Of a stretch of 64,000 bases of DNA, positions 32,551 through 41,378 are shown piece by piece. Within the stretch, counting starts at the first letter, position 1. Every line of letters begins with the position of its first letter. A program made the translations under genes and the position numbers. The stretch covers positions 30,603-94,602 of the forward strand of contig CALWYZ010000010.1 of assembly GCA_944385895.1 (NCBI GenBank). The letters are read 5' to 3'. The notes below the pieces were generated by a model that was given only the letters and a program-made list of their open reading frames with translations, made no database searches and was not told the DNA's origin. This DNA is from an uncultured Clostridia bacterium (lineage in GTDB: Bacteria; Bacillota; Clostridia; Oscillospirales; QAKW01).

Positions 32551-34580
32551 TACAAGACTTCCTTATAGTTTAAGCCGCGTGTATATTGTTTGTTGAAAAT
32601 TTTACCATACTTTACTAAACGGTAAATATCAATACATTCAGACGGCTGTTCGTTTGTAAAATATAGTGTGACAAATGCAGCGCTTTTGATCTGATCAAGC
32701 TTATCTCCCATGTATATTGGCTGTGGATTTAATAGCTGTGAATATACTTTGTTATGACAAATCAGGGGCATTTTATTTCCATACCTGTCAGTTATAAAAT
32801 TTTTTCCGTCACAGTTGCCGCAGCCGTTTTCGGTACGGGCCGGACATGCTCTGAATGTCATAAGCGGCATCTTGCCGTAGGCAATCAGTCCGCATGGGAT
32901 AGGTTTTTCAAGAGCGTCAAATCTTGAAGCAGTACATTCAAAAGAAATTTCCGCCATATCAACACCAATATCTGTGTACTCTTTTAGCGCAAGACTGTTT
33001 GTTATATTCAATCCAAATCCCGCCATGATTTTAAATCCGTTTTTTTTGGCATATTCAAAACCGTAAATGTTTGAAATGTACAGAGTATCAATGCCGTATG
33101 ATTTAAGTAAAGCAAGCTTACTGTCTATAGATTTTTCATTATACATTATCGGCGGAAGCTGAGCAATAATTTTATGCTTGTACTTTTTACATATTTCCGC
33201 ATTATCAGCAAGCTTTTCATAGTCAATGATCATCTTATCCGGATATTCAAAAATTTGATTTATATTTTCAAATCGTGCAAAAATCAATTTATCAGAAACA
33301 GCATATATTTTTTTAACCTGAGGTCTAAAATTTTTTTCGATCACTGTATATGGATGCGGTTGACTTCTTATTATCAGCAGTTTTTCCAGAGAAGATCTTC
33401 TTAAATTATTCAGTTCGGACGCGGAAACAGACAGACCTTTGTCTATTTTGCAGCTCAGATTATTAAGAAAAAAAGGAGTTGAACCACATTTTTTAAGTGA
33501 TTTTTCAACAGCATTTCTATCCGTTTCCAAGGTATTTGCAATTTGCGGCACAGCACCCTGGACTTTTACAATGTTATTGCCGTCTGTTACAGTCAGTAAA
33601 ATGTTTTTTGACCGTTTTATTTCAATATGCATATCTACGCCTATAAGCGGAGCTTCTTTTCTGTATTGAGAGGCAATTTTTTTCAAAATCGGTGCAGCAG
33701 AAATAACATCGTCTTTGGTCCGGTGTCCAAACATGTCTCGGGTGATTTTTCCCTCAAGATACCCGTTTGTAAACCCGCTGCGTGAAAAAACTGCCTGAAG
33801 TGTATCTTTATCATATGGCAGACCAGCCAGAGATAGAGCGCATGCATGGGTCGCAGCGGCTACATATTCGGGACGTTTCATTCTACCTTCAATTTTGGCG
33901 GAGTTTATACCTATTTTTTCAAGCTCCCTGAGCATAGATACAGCGGACAGGTCTTTTAAAGACAGGGCGTAGTTGTTGCCGTTACATTTAAAGTCAAGAC
34001 GACAGGGCTGGGCACAAAGTCCGCGGTTTGCACTTCTTTGCCCAAACATATTCGACATATAGCACTGACCGGACACACACATACAAAGTGCCCCGTGAAC
34101 GAACACCTCAAGTTCCAGTGCTGTGTTATCGCGTATAAGTTTAAGTTCGGCAAGTGAAAGCTCTCTTGCTGCAACAACTCTTTTAAATCCCATTTTTTCA
34201 AGAGTGACAGCTCCGCTTAGGTTGTGAACGCTCATTTGAGTTGATGCATGCACGGGCATGTCCGGAACATGCGATTTTATTATATTGAGCATAGCCATGT
34301 CCTGTATTATTACAGCGTCAGCGCCAAGCTTTGCCAGATTTATTATTTCCTGTTGTGCTTTTTCTGTTTCATAATCTGTTATAAGAGTGTTAAGAGCAAT
34401 ATATACTTTAACGTTTCTTGCATGACAGTATGAAATGGCGCCGGCAAGTTCATCGGTATTAAAGTTTTTGGCGTTTCTGCGGGCATTAAAATTTTGTCCG
34501 CCCATATAAACCGCGTCAGCTCCGCTTCTGACAGCCGCAGCTATATGATCAGGTGATCCGACAGGTGCTAATATTTCCAT
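32550..34580 (-). CDS. U32 family peptidase / tRNA hydroxylation-type protein, 676 aa
   Basis: The N-terminal U32 domain has the family signature CMCVSGQCYMSNMFGQRSAN and RGLCAQPCR (residues about 165-195), whose cysteines are thought to bind an iron-sulfur cluster. The length (676) and a C-terminal Cys-rich stretch (ENGCGNCDGKNF) fit the long form with a DUF3656 insert. U32 members in this group are implicated in tRNA hydroxylation (TrhP) rather than proteolysis; which applies here is not certain. Confidence 0.9.
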   Translation of the reverse strand: MEILAPVGSPDHIAAAVRSGADAVYMGGQNFNARRNAKNFNTDELAGAISYCHARNVKVYIALNTLITDYETEKAQQEIINLAKLGADAVIIQDMAMLNIIKSHVPDMPVHASTQMSVHNLSGAVTLEKMGFKRVVAARELSLAELKLIRDNTALELEVFVHGALCMCVSGQCYMSNMFGQRSANRGLCAQPCRLDFKCNGNNYALSLKDLSAVSMLRELEKIGINSAKIEGRMKRPEYVAAATHACALSLAGLPYDKDTLQAVFSRSGFTNGYLEGKITRDMFGHRTKDDVISAAPILKKIASQYRKEAPLIGVDMHIEIKRSKNILLTVTDGNNIVKVQGAVPQIANTLETDRNAVEKSLKKCGSTPFFLNNLSCKIDKGLSVSASELNNLRRSSLEKLLIIRSQPHPYTVIEKNFRPQVKKIYAVSDKLIFARFENINQIFEYPDKMIIDYEKLADNAEICKKYKHKIIAQLPPIMYNEKSIDSKLALLKSYGIDTLYISNIYGFEYAKKNGFKIMAGFGLNITNSLALKEYTDIGVDMAEISFECTASRFDALEKPIPCGLIAYGKMPLMTFRACPARTENGCGNCDGKNFITDRYGNKMPLICHNKVYSQLLNPQPIYMGDKLDQIKSAAFVTLYFTNEQPSECIDIYRLVKYGKIFNKQYTRGLNYKEVL

Positions 34581-34601
34581 GCTTTCTCCTATATTAAATC
34601 A

Positions 34602-34630
34602 AAATCCGGAAAATTCATTCCGGATTTTTT
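34602..34630 (-). terminator. terminator downstream of galE
   Basis: AAATCCGG and CCGGATTT (34602-34627) form an 8-bp stem. On the minus strand a short T-rich run follows. It separates galE from the U32 gene. Confidence 0.75.
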
Positions 34631-34636
34631 TAACTA

Positions 34637-35650
34637 TTATTCAAAACCGTGCGGATTTTTCTTCTGCCAATTCCAGAGGTCTCTGCACATTTCATCAATT
34701 CCGCGCTTGGCAACAAAACCGATTTCGTTTTTAGCCTTTTGCGTATCCGCATACAAAACCTCAACGTCTCCAGCTCTACGTCCTGTTATTTCATAATTGA
34801 TTTTAACACCGCTTGCTTTTTCAAATGCATGAACAACATCCAGAACGCTGTAACCTTTGCCTGTTCCAAGGTTATATATAAACACACCTGTTTTTGATAC
34901 GCTTGCATCAAGAGCTTTCAAATGACCGATAGCAAGGTCGACTACGTGAATATAGTCACGTACCCCCGTGCCGTCATGAGTATTATAGTCATTACCGAAA
35001 ATCATAAGTTTTGGCAGTCTGCCGATAGCAACCTGAGAAATATACGGAGTCAGGTTATTGGGTATATTTTGCGGATCCTCACCAATTAGACCGCTTTCAT
35101 GTGCGCCTACAGGATTGAAATAACGCAGAAGAGTAACTGTCCAGGCATTATTGGCTTTATACATGTCCTTCATAATTATTTCCTGCATTATTTTTGTTTC
35201 GCCGTACGGATTTGTAGCGTGTCCTACAGGAGCGTTTTCATTTACCGGAACATCTTTTGTATCACCGTATACAGTTGCAGACGATGAAAATACTATGTTG
35301 CGGACATTATGCTCCTCCATTGACTGCAAAAGATTGAGAGTGCCGCAAATATTATTGTTATAATAAAGCAGAGGTTTTTGACAGCTTTCACCGACAGCTT
35401 TGAGTCCGGCAAAATGAATCACGGCATCGATTTTATTCTCATCAAAAATCGTGTCGATTTCATTTTTGTTAAGCATATCTGCTTTATAAAACTTGATATC
35501 TTTTCCGGTTATTGTTTTAATACGGTTAAGTACCTCGGGTTTGCTATTGTAAAAATTGTCAAAAGCTATAACCTTATGGCCGTTATTAAGCAACTCTACA
35601 ATAGTGTGTGAACCAATATAGCCTGTTCCGCCGGTTACTAAAACATTCAT
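34637..35650 (-). CDS. galE: UDP-glucose 4-epimerase, 337 aa
   Basis: Interconverts UDP-glucose and UDP-galactose. MNVLVTGGTGYIGSHTIVEL gives the NAD-binding motif, and SSSATVYGD and YGETK hold the Ser-Tyr-x3-Lys catalytic set. Length and order are normal. Upstream on the same strand is a sensor-like kinase gene (18 bp), so the pair may be transcribed together, although there is no functional link in the sequence. Confidence 0.97.
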   Translation of the reverse strand: MNVLVTGGTGYIGSHTIVELLNNGHKVIAFDNFYNSKPEVLNRIKTITGKDIKFYKADMLNKNEIDTIFDENKIDAVIHFAGLKAVGESCQKPLLYYNNNICGTLNLLQSMEEHNVRNIVFSSSATVYGDTKDVPVNENAPVGHATNPYGETKIMQEIIMKDMYKANNAWTVTLLRYFNPVGAHESGLIGEDPQNIPNNLTPYISQVAIGRLPKLMIFGNDYNTHDGTGVRDYIHVVDLAIGHLKALDASVSKTGVFIYNLGTGKGYSVLDVVHAFEKASGVKINYEITGRRAGDVEVLYADTQKAKNEIGFVAKRGIDEMCRDLWNWQKKNPHGFE

Positions 35651-35667
35651 AATATCTCTCCTTATAT

Positions 35668-36777
35668 TTATAAATTTATATTATCAACATCAATAAATTC
35701 TGACATTTCAATACTGATATTTGAGAAGAATTCATCACTGCCTGACTCATGTTGCTTAGGACTATGCAGATCAGAAATCCTTTTATCCACAGACGGCAGG
35801 GTAAAGCCGACTGAAATGCCGCCTTTTCCGTTTTCAGTGGCAAATATTTTACCGCTGTGATCAGTCAGTATTTTTCTTATAATCGAAATATTTAAATCAA
35901 ACAGATTTTCAGGACTGTTTAAAATATCTTGCTGTGAATGCATGAATTTATCTAAATATTTTGGATTTACGGCTGAATTTGAAAAAATAACATGATTTTC
36001 ATTTCCGCGCAAAGCTGAATGTATGGTTAACTTAGTCTTTCCAATCGAATTTTTCAAGCAACTGGATACGAAATTGCAAATAAGTATTTCAAAAATTTTA
36101 GGTTCCATTTCTGTAACGAGAAGTTCATTACACAGAGAAAATTCAAACTCAATTTTAGCATGCCCTATTTGTGTGGAAATTATCTGAGTTATGTATTTTA
36201 GGTACGCATTTATATCAATTACCTGAGAAAATTCACTTTTAAGATTTGAAGAAGCCATCAGGCTCAGATTTCTGTACAGTTTACGCAGTATCAAAACATT
36301 CTGCAAAACTATATTAACAGATTTATCCCGGCAGCCGTCTTGCTTTATAAGCTGCATATGAGAAACTATAAGCGATGTTGAGTATACGACTGAACTTTTT
36401 ATGACTTCGATAGTTCGTTTCAATTCAAATTTTCTGAGGTTGTCAATTTCTTGAGCGGCGATTTTTGTAAATATAAGTACAGCATATTTTGTGTCACAGT
36501 AAGTCTGCGGAATGAATATGCATTTCATTGCGGAGCTATCATAGACATTTTCGCAGTTTATAGAGCAACATTCACCTTTGCTGAATGCTGTCTTTACACT
36601 GCTCAAATGTTTACGAAGCAACATACAATTTATATTCAAAGCATTTCTCTCTATACCGAAAACACTGTAAGATACAGGTGTTGCAAAAACAATATCAAGA
36701 TTTTCATCTATACATATGATCGGTTCATTGGAGTTGCCGTATATACTTTGAAAATAATAATATGCATTGACGCTCAT
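35668..36777 (-). CDS. histidine-kinase-like ATPase, divergent, 369 aa
   Basis: A cytosolic protein with no signal or membrane segment. The N-terminal 90 residues (NSNEPIICIDENLDIVFATP) look like a PAS domain. The C-terminal 130 residues form a GHKL/HATPase domain: the N-box NFVSSCLKNSIGKTKL and the G-box ENGKGGISVGFTLP. In the dimerisation helix around residues 125-190 (RTIEVIKSSVVY) I see no clear H-box histidine followed by E/D-P, so kinase activity is doubtful. It could be a sensor or phosphatase-type partner. There is no response regulator nearby. Confidence 0.75.
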   Translation of the reverse strand: MSVNAYYYFQSIYGNSNEPIICIDENLDIVFATPVSYSVFGIERNALNINCMLLRKHLSSVKTAFSKGECCSINCENVYDSSAMKCIFIPQTYCDTKYAVLIFTKIAAQEIDNLRKFELKRTIEVIKSSVVYSTSLIVSHMQLIKQDGCRDKSVNIVLQNVLILRKLYRNLSLMASSNLKSEFSQVIDINAYLKYITQIISTQIGHAKIEFEFSLCNELLVTEMEPKIFEILICNFVSSCLKNSIGKTKLTIHSALRGNENHVIFSNSAVNPKYLDKFMHSQQDILNSPENLFDLNISIIRKILTDHSGKIFATENGKGGISVGFTLPSVDKRISDLHSPKQHESGSDEFFSNISIEMSEFIDVDNINL

Positions 36778-36837
36778 AACGTGTTTCTCCTAACTCAGTC
36801 ATTATTATAGTATACACATTTTCATTTGTAAAGAAAT

Positions 36838-37638
36838 TTAAATATTAAAATACTCCAAAACAACAGAAAAATACTCACGCAGATGCAAATTCAATATCAG
36901 CACAAAAGACGGGGGAGTTGCCGCTTTTAAAGTTGTTATCTGTTCAAAACCGTGCTTTTTCATAATCAATTTTGCGCGGTATAGATGAAAACCGTTGGAT
37001 ACGACAGCTACTTGAGGAATATTACCAGATTCTTTGGAATTGATTATTTCTTTAGCTTCAATTATGTTTTGTCTGGTATCGTGTGAATTGTTTTCAATAA
37101 TCAGTCTGCTGCTGTCGATACCTCTGTAGGTCAGATAATCATACATCACCTGAGCTTCAGAGGTGATTTCATTTATTCCCTGGCCGCCACAGAGCACTGC
37201 TGTGCTTTTTGGGTATATTGACATGTATTGTGCAGCTTTGTCAAGTCTGCATTTGAGCGCGTCAGACGGCTCTGTGCCATCTATTGCACAGCCTAAAACT
37301 ATTATGTATTTACTGTATAAGTCTTCATCTTTCGCATTATTTATAATTAATAACTGTATTGCAGCAAAAGACACTGTAAATATCAAAATTAAGATTAAAA
37401 AAGTAATTTTAAAAAAGCGGCAAAAAAACGCAATAATACCATTATTGCTGCTTTTCAAACCGTCGACAAATCCATATAAAAAGCAGCAAAAACCGCATAA
37501 AATCAAAAATAGTGCCAAAAGCTTTGCGTATGCTATAAAAAAATATATACCTGTACCTAAGACTATAAGAATAGCGCCCGCAAAATACAGATGTTTATGA
37601 TTTTTGAAGATATCCGATAATACATTTAAGATCGTCAA
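36838..37638 (-). CDS. YdcF/SanA-like DUF218 membrane protein, 266 aa (TTG start)
   Basis: Two or three N-terminal membrane helices, then the DUF218 domain: YIIVLGCAIDGTEPSDALKC, VLCGGQG and SEAQVMYDYLTYRGI, with IIENNSHDTRQN. Such proteins act in envelope-related processes, but the reaction is unknown. The start is TTG 37638, chosen because GAGGAGGT lies 8 bp upstream. The gene overlaps the HAD gene by 44 bp, so its ribosome binding site is inside that gene, and translation is coupled. Confidence 0.85.
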   Translation of the reverse strand: MTILNVLSDIFKNHKHLYFAGAILIVLGTGIYFFIAYAKLLALFLILCGFCCFLYGFVDGLKSSNNGIIAFFCRFFKITFLILILIFTVSFAAIQLLIINNAKDEDLYSKYIIVLGCAIDGTEPSDALKCRLDKAAQYMSIYPKSTAVLCGGQGINEITSEAQVMYDYLTYRGIDSSRLIIENNSHDTRQNIIEAKEIINSKESGNIPQVAVVSNGFHLYRAKLIMKKHGFEQITTLKAATPPSFVLILNLHLREYFSVVLEYFNI

Positions 37639-38230
37639 ATACAGTTACCTCCTCTGACAGGCATCTTGTTTTGGAGTTGTGACCGTTTGGAATAAGAATA
37701 CAGTTTGCATTTAGAGTTTTAGCAATTTTGGCATCGCTTACAAGGTCGCCTATAAACAAAACATTTTCGGCCTTCAGATGATTTTTTGCAATATAATTTT
37801 TGGCGTTTTCAAGCTTTGAGCCGACAAGTTTATCATTCATTCCTATCACATCGTCAAAGTATTTGCTTAAATTGAATTTTTTCATATCTTCTAATAAAAA
37901 ATCTTTGTAGAGTGAAGACATGAGTATATTTTTGATATCAAATTTTTTTAGCTCTTGCATCACGACAAAAAAATCATCAAATATGTGTATAAGATTGCTG
38001 TGATTTTTGCAAAATGTTTGAAATTCCGTCGAGATTGCCGCCATATCTTCTTCAGATATACCCAGACCTTTATAATAATTGTCAAGAGGCAGCGCGACAG
38101 TTTCAATATATTGCTCTTTTGTAGTCAGCGGTAAATTTCTTTTATTAAGCATATCATTTACTGCCGCCACCGAAGCGTCTACGTCATCTACAACAGTGCC
38201 GTTATAGTCCCATATAATATGTGTGATCAT
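37595..38230 (-). CDS. HAD family hydrolase, 211 aa
   Basis: Phosphatase-like HAD protein. The motif I-like sequence is WDYNGTVVDD (Asp-x-Asn in place of Asp-x-Asp, so the second Asp, normally general acid, is replaced by Asn). Motif II is NILMSSLYK, motif III/IV has GSKLENAK and FIGDLVSDAKIA. The Asn change could reduce or alter activity. The gene is followed by the overlapping DUF218 gene. Confidence 0.88.
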   Translation of the reverse strand: MITHIIWDYNGTVVDDVDASVAAVNDMLNKRNLPLTTKEQYIETVALPLDNYYKGLGISEEDMAAISTEFQTFCKNHSNLIHIFDDFFVVMQELKKFDIKNILMSSLYKDFLLEDMKKFNLSKYFDDVIGMNDKLVGSKLENAKNYIAKNHLKAENVLFIGDLVSDAKIAKTLNANCILIPNGHNSKTRCLSEEVTVFDDLKCIIGYLQKS

Positions 38231-38252
38231 AGCATTTCTCCATACTTAGTAA

Positions 38253-38277
38253 AAAAGCACCGTATAACGGTGCTTTT
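38253..38277. terminator. terminator after rpmE
   Basis: AAAAGCACCGT and ACGGTGCTTTT form a perfect 11-bp stem with a 3-base loop, flanked by A and T runs on both sides. Confidence 0.85.
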
Positions 38278-38280
38278 AAA

Positions 38281-38481
38281 TTAGTTGAGATTATATCTTT
38301 TCTTAAACTTGTCTACACGACCGCCGGAATCTACCAGCTTTTGTCTTCCTGTAAAGAAGGGGTGACATTTTGAGCAAATTTCAACTTTTATTTCGCTTTT
38401 TGTAGATCTTGTTTCAAAAGTTTCTCCGCAAGCGCATTTTACAATAGCTTTGTCGTATTTGGGATGAATTCCTTCCTTCAT
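38281..38481 (-). CDS. rpmE: 50S ribosomal protein L31, 66 aa
   Basis: Small zinc-binding ribosomal protein. [20 protein letters not shown] and later [13 protein letters not shown] carry the four-cysteine (C+) set, so this is the zinc-containing form. The start is ATG 38481, since AAAGAGGTG is 7 bp upstream. A longer frame from 38508 has no ribosome binding site. It is a stand-alone gene with its own terminator. Confidence 0.96.
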   Translation of the reverse strand: MKEGIHPKYDKAIVKCACGETFETRSTKSEIKVEICSKCHPFFTGRQKLVDSGGRVDKFKKRYNLN

Positions 38482-38572
38482 GTATTTCACCTCTTTAATT
38501 GTAATCATTAGACCAATAAATTATATCATATAGGTTTACTTATTTCAAGAGTTTTTTGTATTTTTTTAGTAT

Positions 38573-39853
38573 TTATACTTTATCAGGTGATTCAAAAGCA
38601 TAAAAATCGTTTTTGTCTTTCAGCTCTTCGGGGATTTGAGCGGCAAAATCTATAACTGCAGAGAACGATCCGTCTTGAGCGGATAGTAGTATGTTGCGGT
38701 CTTTATTTAAAACAACGACACCAAAGCTGCCGAGTGCAAAATCGTACACATTTTCCTGTATTTTTAAGGGGGAGTATATTATATCATCTTGTACAACGCC
38801 GGCTTTGCAAGCAGTGTTATCTCCCCAGACATATAATTCGCCGCTGTATGTGAGTGCTGCACATGTGTTTCCGTTAATCGCTATTTTTTCAACACCGGAT
38901 AAAATCTGTACAAGCTGTGCTTTAAATTCTTCACCGTTGTTTCCCAACTGACCTTTATCATTTATTCCGGCTGTATATAATTCACCGTTTACCGTCAGAA
39001 CAAGCGAAAAATAGTTTCCGACTTTTACATCCTTCACCCCTTGCATGACCTTAGTCAGTTCTGTAGTCGAAATGGCAGTTTTATTTCCGAGTTGTGAATA
39101 TGAGTTGTCACCCGAAGCGTATAGAGTGCCGAATTTATCAACGATCATGGCATGCGTGTCGGAAATATCGGCAGCTTGAACATCATCCATAATAAAAACA
39201 GGGCTTGTCTTATTTTTGACGGTTGTATCACAAAGCTGTCCGTATTCGTTAAAACCCATAGCGTAAAGCTTGTTGTCATTTGTGATATAGAAAAGGGAAT
39301 TGTCTGAGCAACTGCAGGATCTGACGTTGTCCGCAATTACTTTATTTGAATATTCAAGATATTCCTCATCATATTTTGAAAACAGAAAAAATCCGTCTAA
39401 AACTAAATCCCCGTCAGTTTTAAGTGTAGTTTTGAGAGTTTTTTCTCCTCCGATATATGATGTGTCATTTAAAATTGTTTTAAATATATTTTCCGTTTGG
39501 GATTTTAAAAAGCAGTCGTTTTCAGAATTTATAAAATATATATCATTGTTTTGGATAAACACATTTATCGGAAGCAGTGAATATGCCTTATCAGCTCCGT
39601 CGCTTGCAAGAGTAGAAGTGTATTTTTCAGGCAGATCATATGAATTAAGTCTGTTAAAAATCTTAATATTTTTTTCTTTCAAATATATGACACAAAGAAT
39701 TACCGAGCATGTCAGACAAAGAGCTGCAATAACACCTGTTAACCGCGGGGCTTTCTTTTTATTTTTTCTCTGCTTGGATTTACTGCTTGAAACAGCATAA
39801 ATAACCAGAAAAAATAACGCTGTAACAAAAAGAATAATAGAAACTTTTAACAC
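38573..39853 (-). CDS. RCC1-repeat membrane-anchored protein, 426 aa
   Basis: Two N-terminal hydrophobic segments (VSIILFVTALFFLVIYAV and LTGVIAALCLTCSVILCVIY) anchor the protein. The rest reads as an RCC1-type beta-propeller with repeats containing GFNEYGQL, GDNSYSQLGN, GINDKGQLGN and GDNTACKAG. Such repeats are usually protein- or ligand-binding scaffolds. The sequence is unusual but clearly repetitive. Its neighbour upstream is a second such gene, 10 bp away. Function unknown. Confidence 0.85.
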   Translation of the reverse strand: MLKVSIILFVTALFFLVIYAVSSSKSKQRKNKKKAPRLTGVIAALCLTCSVILCVIYLKEKNIKIFNRLNSYDLPEKYTSTLASDGADKAYSLLPINVFIQNNDIYFINSENDCFLKSQTENIFKTILNDTSYIGGEKTLKTTLKTDGDLVLDGFFLFSKYDEEYLEYSNKVIADNVRSCSCSDNSLFYITNDNKLYAMGFNEYGQLCDTTVKNKTSPVFIMDDVQAADISDTHAMIVDKFGTLYASGDNSYSQLGNKTAISTTELTKVMQGVKDVKVGNYFSLVLTVNGELYTAGINDKGQLGNNGEEFKAQLVQILSGVEKIAINGNTCAALTYSGELYVWGDNTACKAGVVQDDIIYSPLKIQENVYDFALGSFGVVVLNKDRNILLSAQDGSFSAVIDFAAQIPEELKDKNDFYAFESPDKV

Positions 39854-39863
39854 TTTTAACTCC

Positions 39864-41273
39864 TTATTTAATAGATGTGACGGCTTGGAATGTATCCCTT
39901 GATTGGCCTTTGCCCAGTTGGCTGAAATTATTATAGCCGCTCGCGTTTATTTTTTTATCAGTTGTTAAAACCACTGTATGCAGACCTGAGGTCTTAACAT
40001 TGAGAATGTCGGTTTCAACAAGCAGGGGAGTAAGTACATTATCTGTATTTTTGCTTCCGAGCTGGCCTACATTATTCTGGCCCCATGCGTAAAGCTCACC
40101 GTTTGATTTAAGCGCAAAAGATGATTTTTTTGCAGCTTCAATTTTTGAAACACCCGTCATAACGGAAGTAAAATCTACGATCGGCTGATCCGATGCAATA
40201 CCGAGCTGACCGCATGAATTATCTCCGCAGGCAAGTACACTGCCATCGTTTGTCAGCAAAAGTATAAAATCATCACCACAGGCAATATCGGTAATTCCAT
40301 TTGCAATTTCAACTGGTGAGTCTGTAATTGGATCGTAAATACCCATCTGTCCATTAACATTTGATCCGAACGCATAGGCTGTTCCTGATTCGTTTATGGC
40401 AACAGTAAATGTTGCCTCACATACCACTTTTTTTACATTTCTCAATACCGATTCAGGCTCGTCATGCTTTACTCTGTCGTCGGTACCGAGTTGTCCGAAG
40501 CTGTTGTCACCAAACATATAAAGACGTCCGTTTGTTTTTATATATCCAACAGTAGTTTCAGAAATTGAGAAGTCATACACATCATCGGAAATAAGTTTAA
40601 ATTGATTGATGTTTTCCTGATTGCCATCAAACCCGTGGTATTGGTCGCTGCCTTTAGCATACAGTTTGTTATCATCTGTCAGAATATAAATCATTTTTTC
40701 GGTGGCTGAAACTTTTTTTGCTGATTTATAGATAACTCCGCGCTGCTGATCCTCCAGCGGATTGGACAGTTGTCTGCCCCAGCAAAAAACATCACCTGAG
40801 CTGGATATAGCAAAGGTACTGTCGCTTCCGATACAAATTTCTGAAATATCAGCCTCAATGATACGTGGCTGTTCATATTCAGTCTGTGTTTGATTGAGTA
40901 TTTGCCGGGAATATTTGTAGTTTTGAATTATAACGGGGATATTGTCATAAGCTACAAGCGTAATGACTATAACAACTGCAACTGCGATTATAAGCCCTAT
41001 AGTCTTGCGCGAAAGTGAGGGCAGCTTTGATATCATATAAGAAACGGGATTTGTCTGCAAAGTATCATTTCTTTTTGACGGCAAAAAGCAAACTATTATT
41101 AACCCTAAAAAATTAAGAAAAAATCCTAACAGTCCCCACGCTTTGCTGCGATTTTTAAGTTGTGCCAGTCTAGAAGAAAAAAAAGTGCAAAAAATAACAG
41201 ACAGCATTATCAGAAAAACAGTTGAAATTATCAGTCCGATACTCATGCTAAAATCCAATCTCCTTAAATTCAT
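39864..41273 (-). CDS. RCC1-repeat membrane-anchored protein, 469 aa
   Basis: An N-terminal hydrophobic helix (GLIISTVFLIMLSVIFCTFF) and more hydrophobic segments up to about residue 110 (IGLIIAVAVVIVITLVAY) precede an RCC1-like propeller with about seven blades: GDNSFGQLGTDD, GSNVNGQMG, GDNSCGQLG, GQNNVGQLGSKN and GYNNFSQLGKG. Each carries a Gly-x-Asn-x-x-Gly-Gln-x-Gly core. It is a paralog of the gene downstream on the same strand. It is divergent from spoIVB; no function is known. Confidence 0.85.
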   Translation of the reverse strand: MNLRRLDFSMSIGLIISTVFLIMLSVIFCTFFSSRLAQLKNRSKAWGLLGFFLNFLGLIIVCFLPSKRNDTLQTNPVSYMISKLPSLSRKTIGLIIAVAVVIVITLVAYDNIPVIIQNYKYSRQILNQTQTEYEQPRIIEADISEICIGSDSTFAISSSGDVFCWGRQLSNPLEDQQRGVIYKSAKKVSATEKMIYILTDDNKLYAKGSDQYHGFDGNQENINQFKLISDDVYDFSISETTVGYIKTNGRLYMFGDNSFGQLGTDDRVKHDEPESVLRNVKKVVCEATFTVAINESGTAYAFGSNVNGQMGIYDPITDSPVEIANGITDIACGDDFILLLTNDGSVLACGDNSCGQLGIASDQPIVDFTSVMTGVSKIEAAKKSSFALKSNGELYAWGQNNVGQLGSKNTDNVLTPLLVETDILNVKTSGLHTVVLTTDKKINASGYNNFSQLGKGQSRDTFQAVTSIK

Positions 41274-41378
41274 TTAAAACAATAATAATAGATATCGGAT
41301 AAATTTACAAGCTTTTTTTAAAAGCGATTTTTATAAATGAATAAATTTTAATATATTTCAAAAAATAAATCAGAGAAG

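Noticed and set aside
35668..36777. Complete two-component system
   Set aside because: No response regulator is adjacent, and no clear phospho-acceptor histidine is visible in the kinase-like protein.
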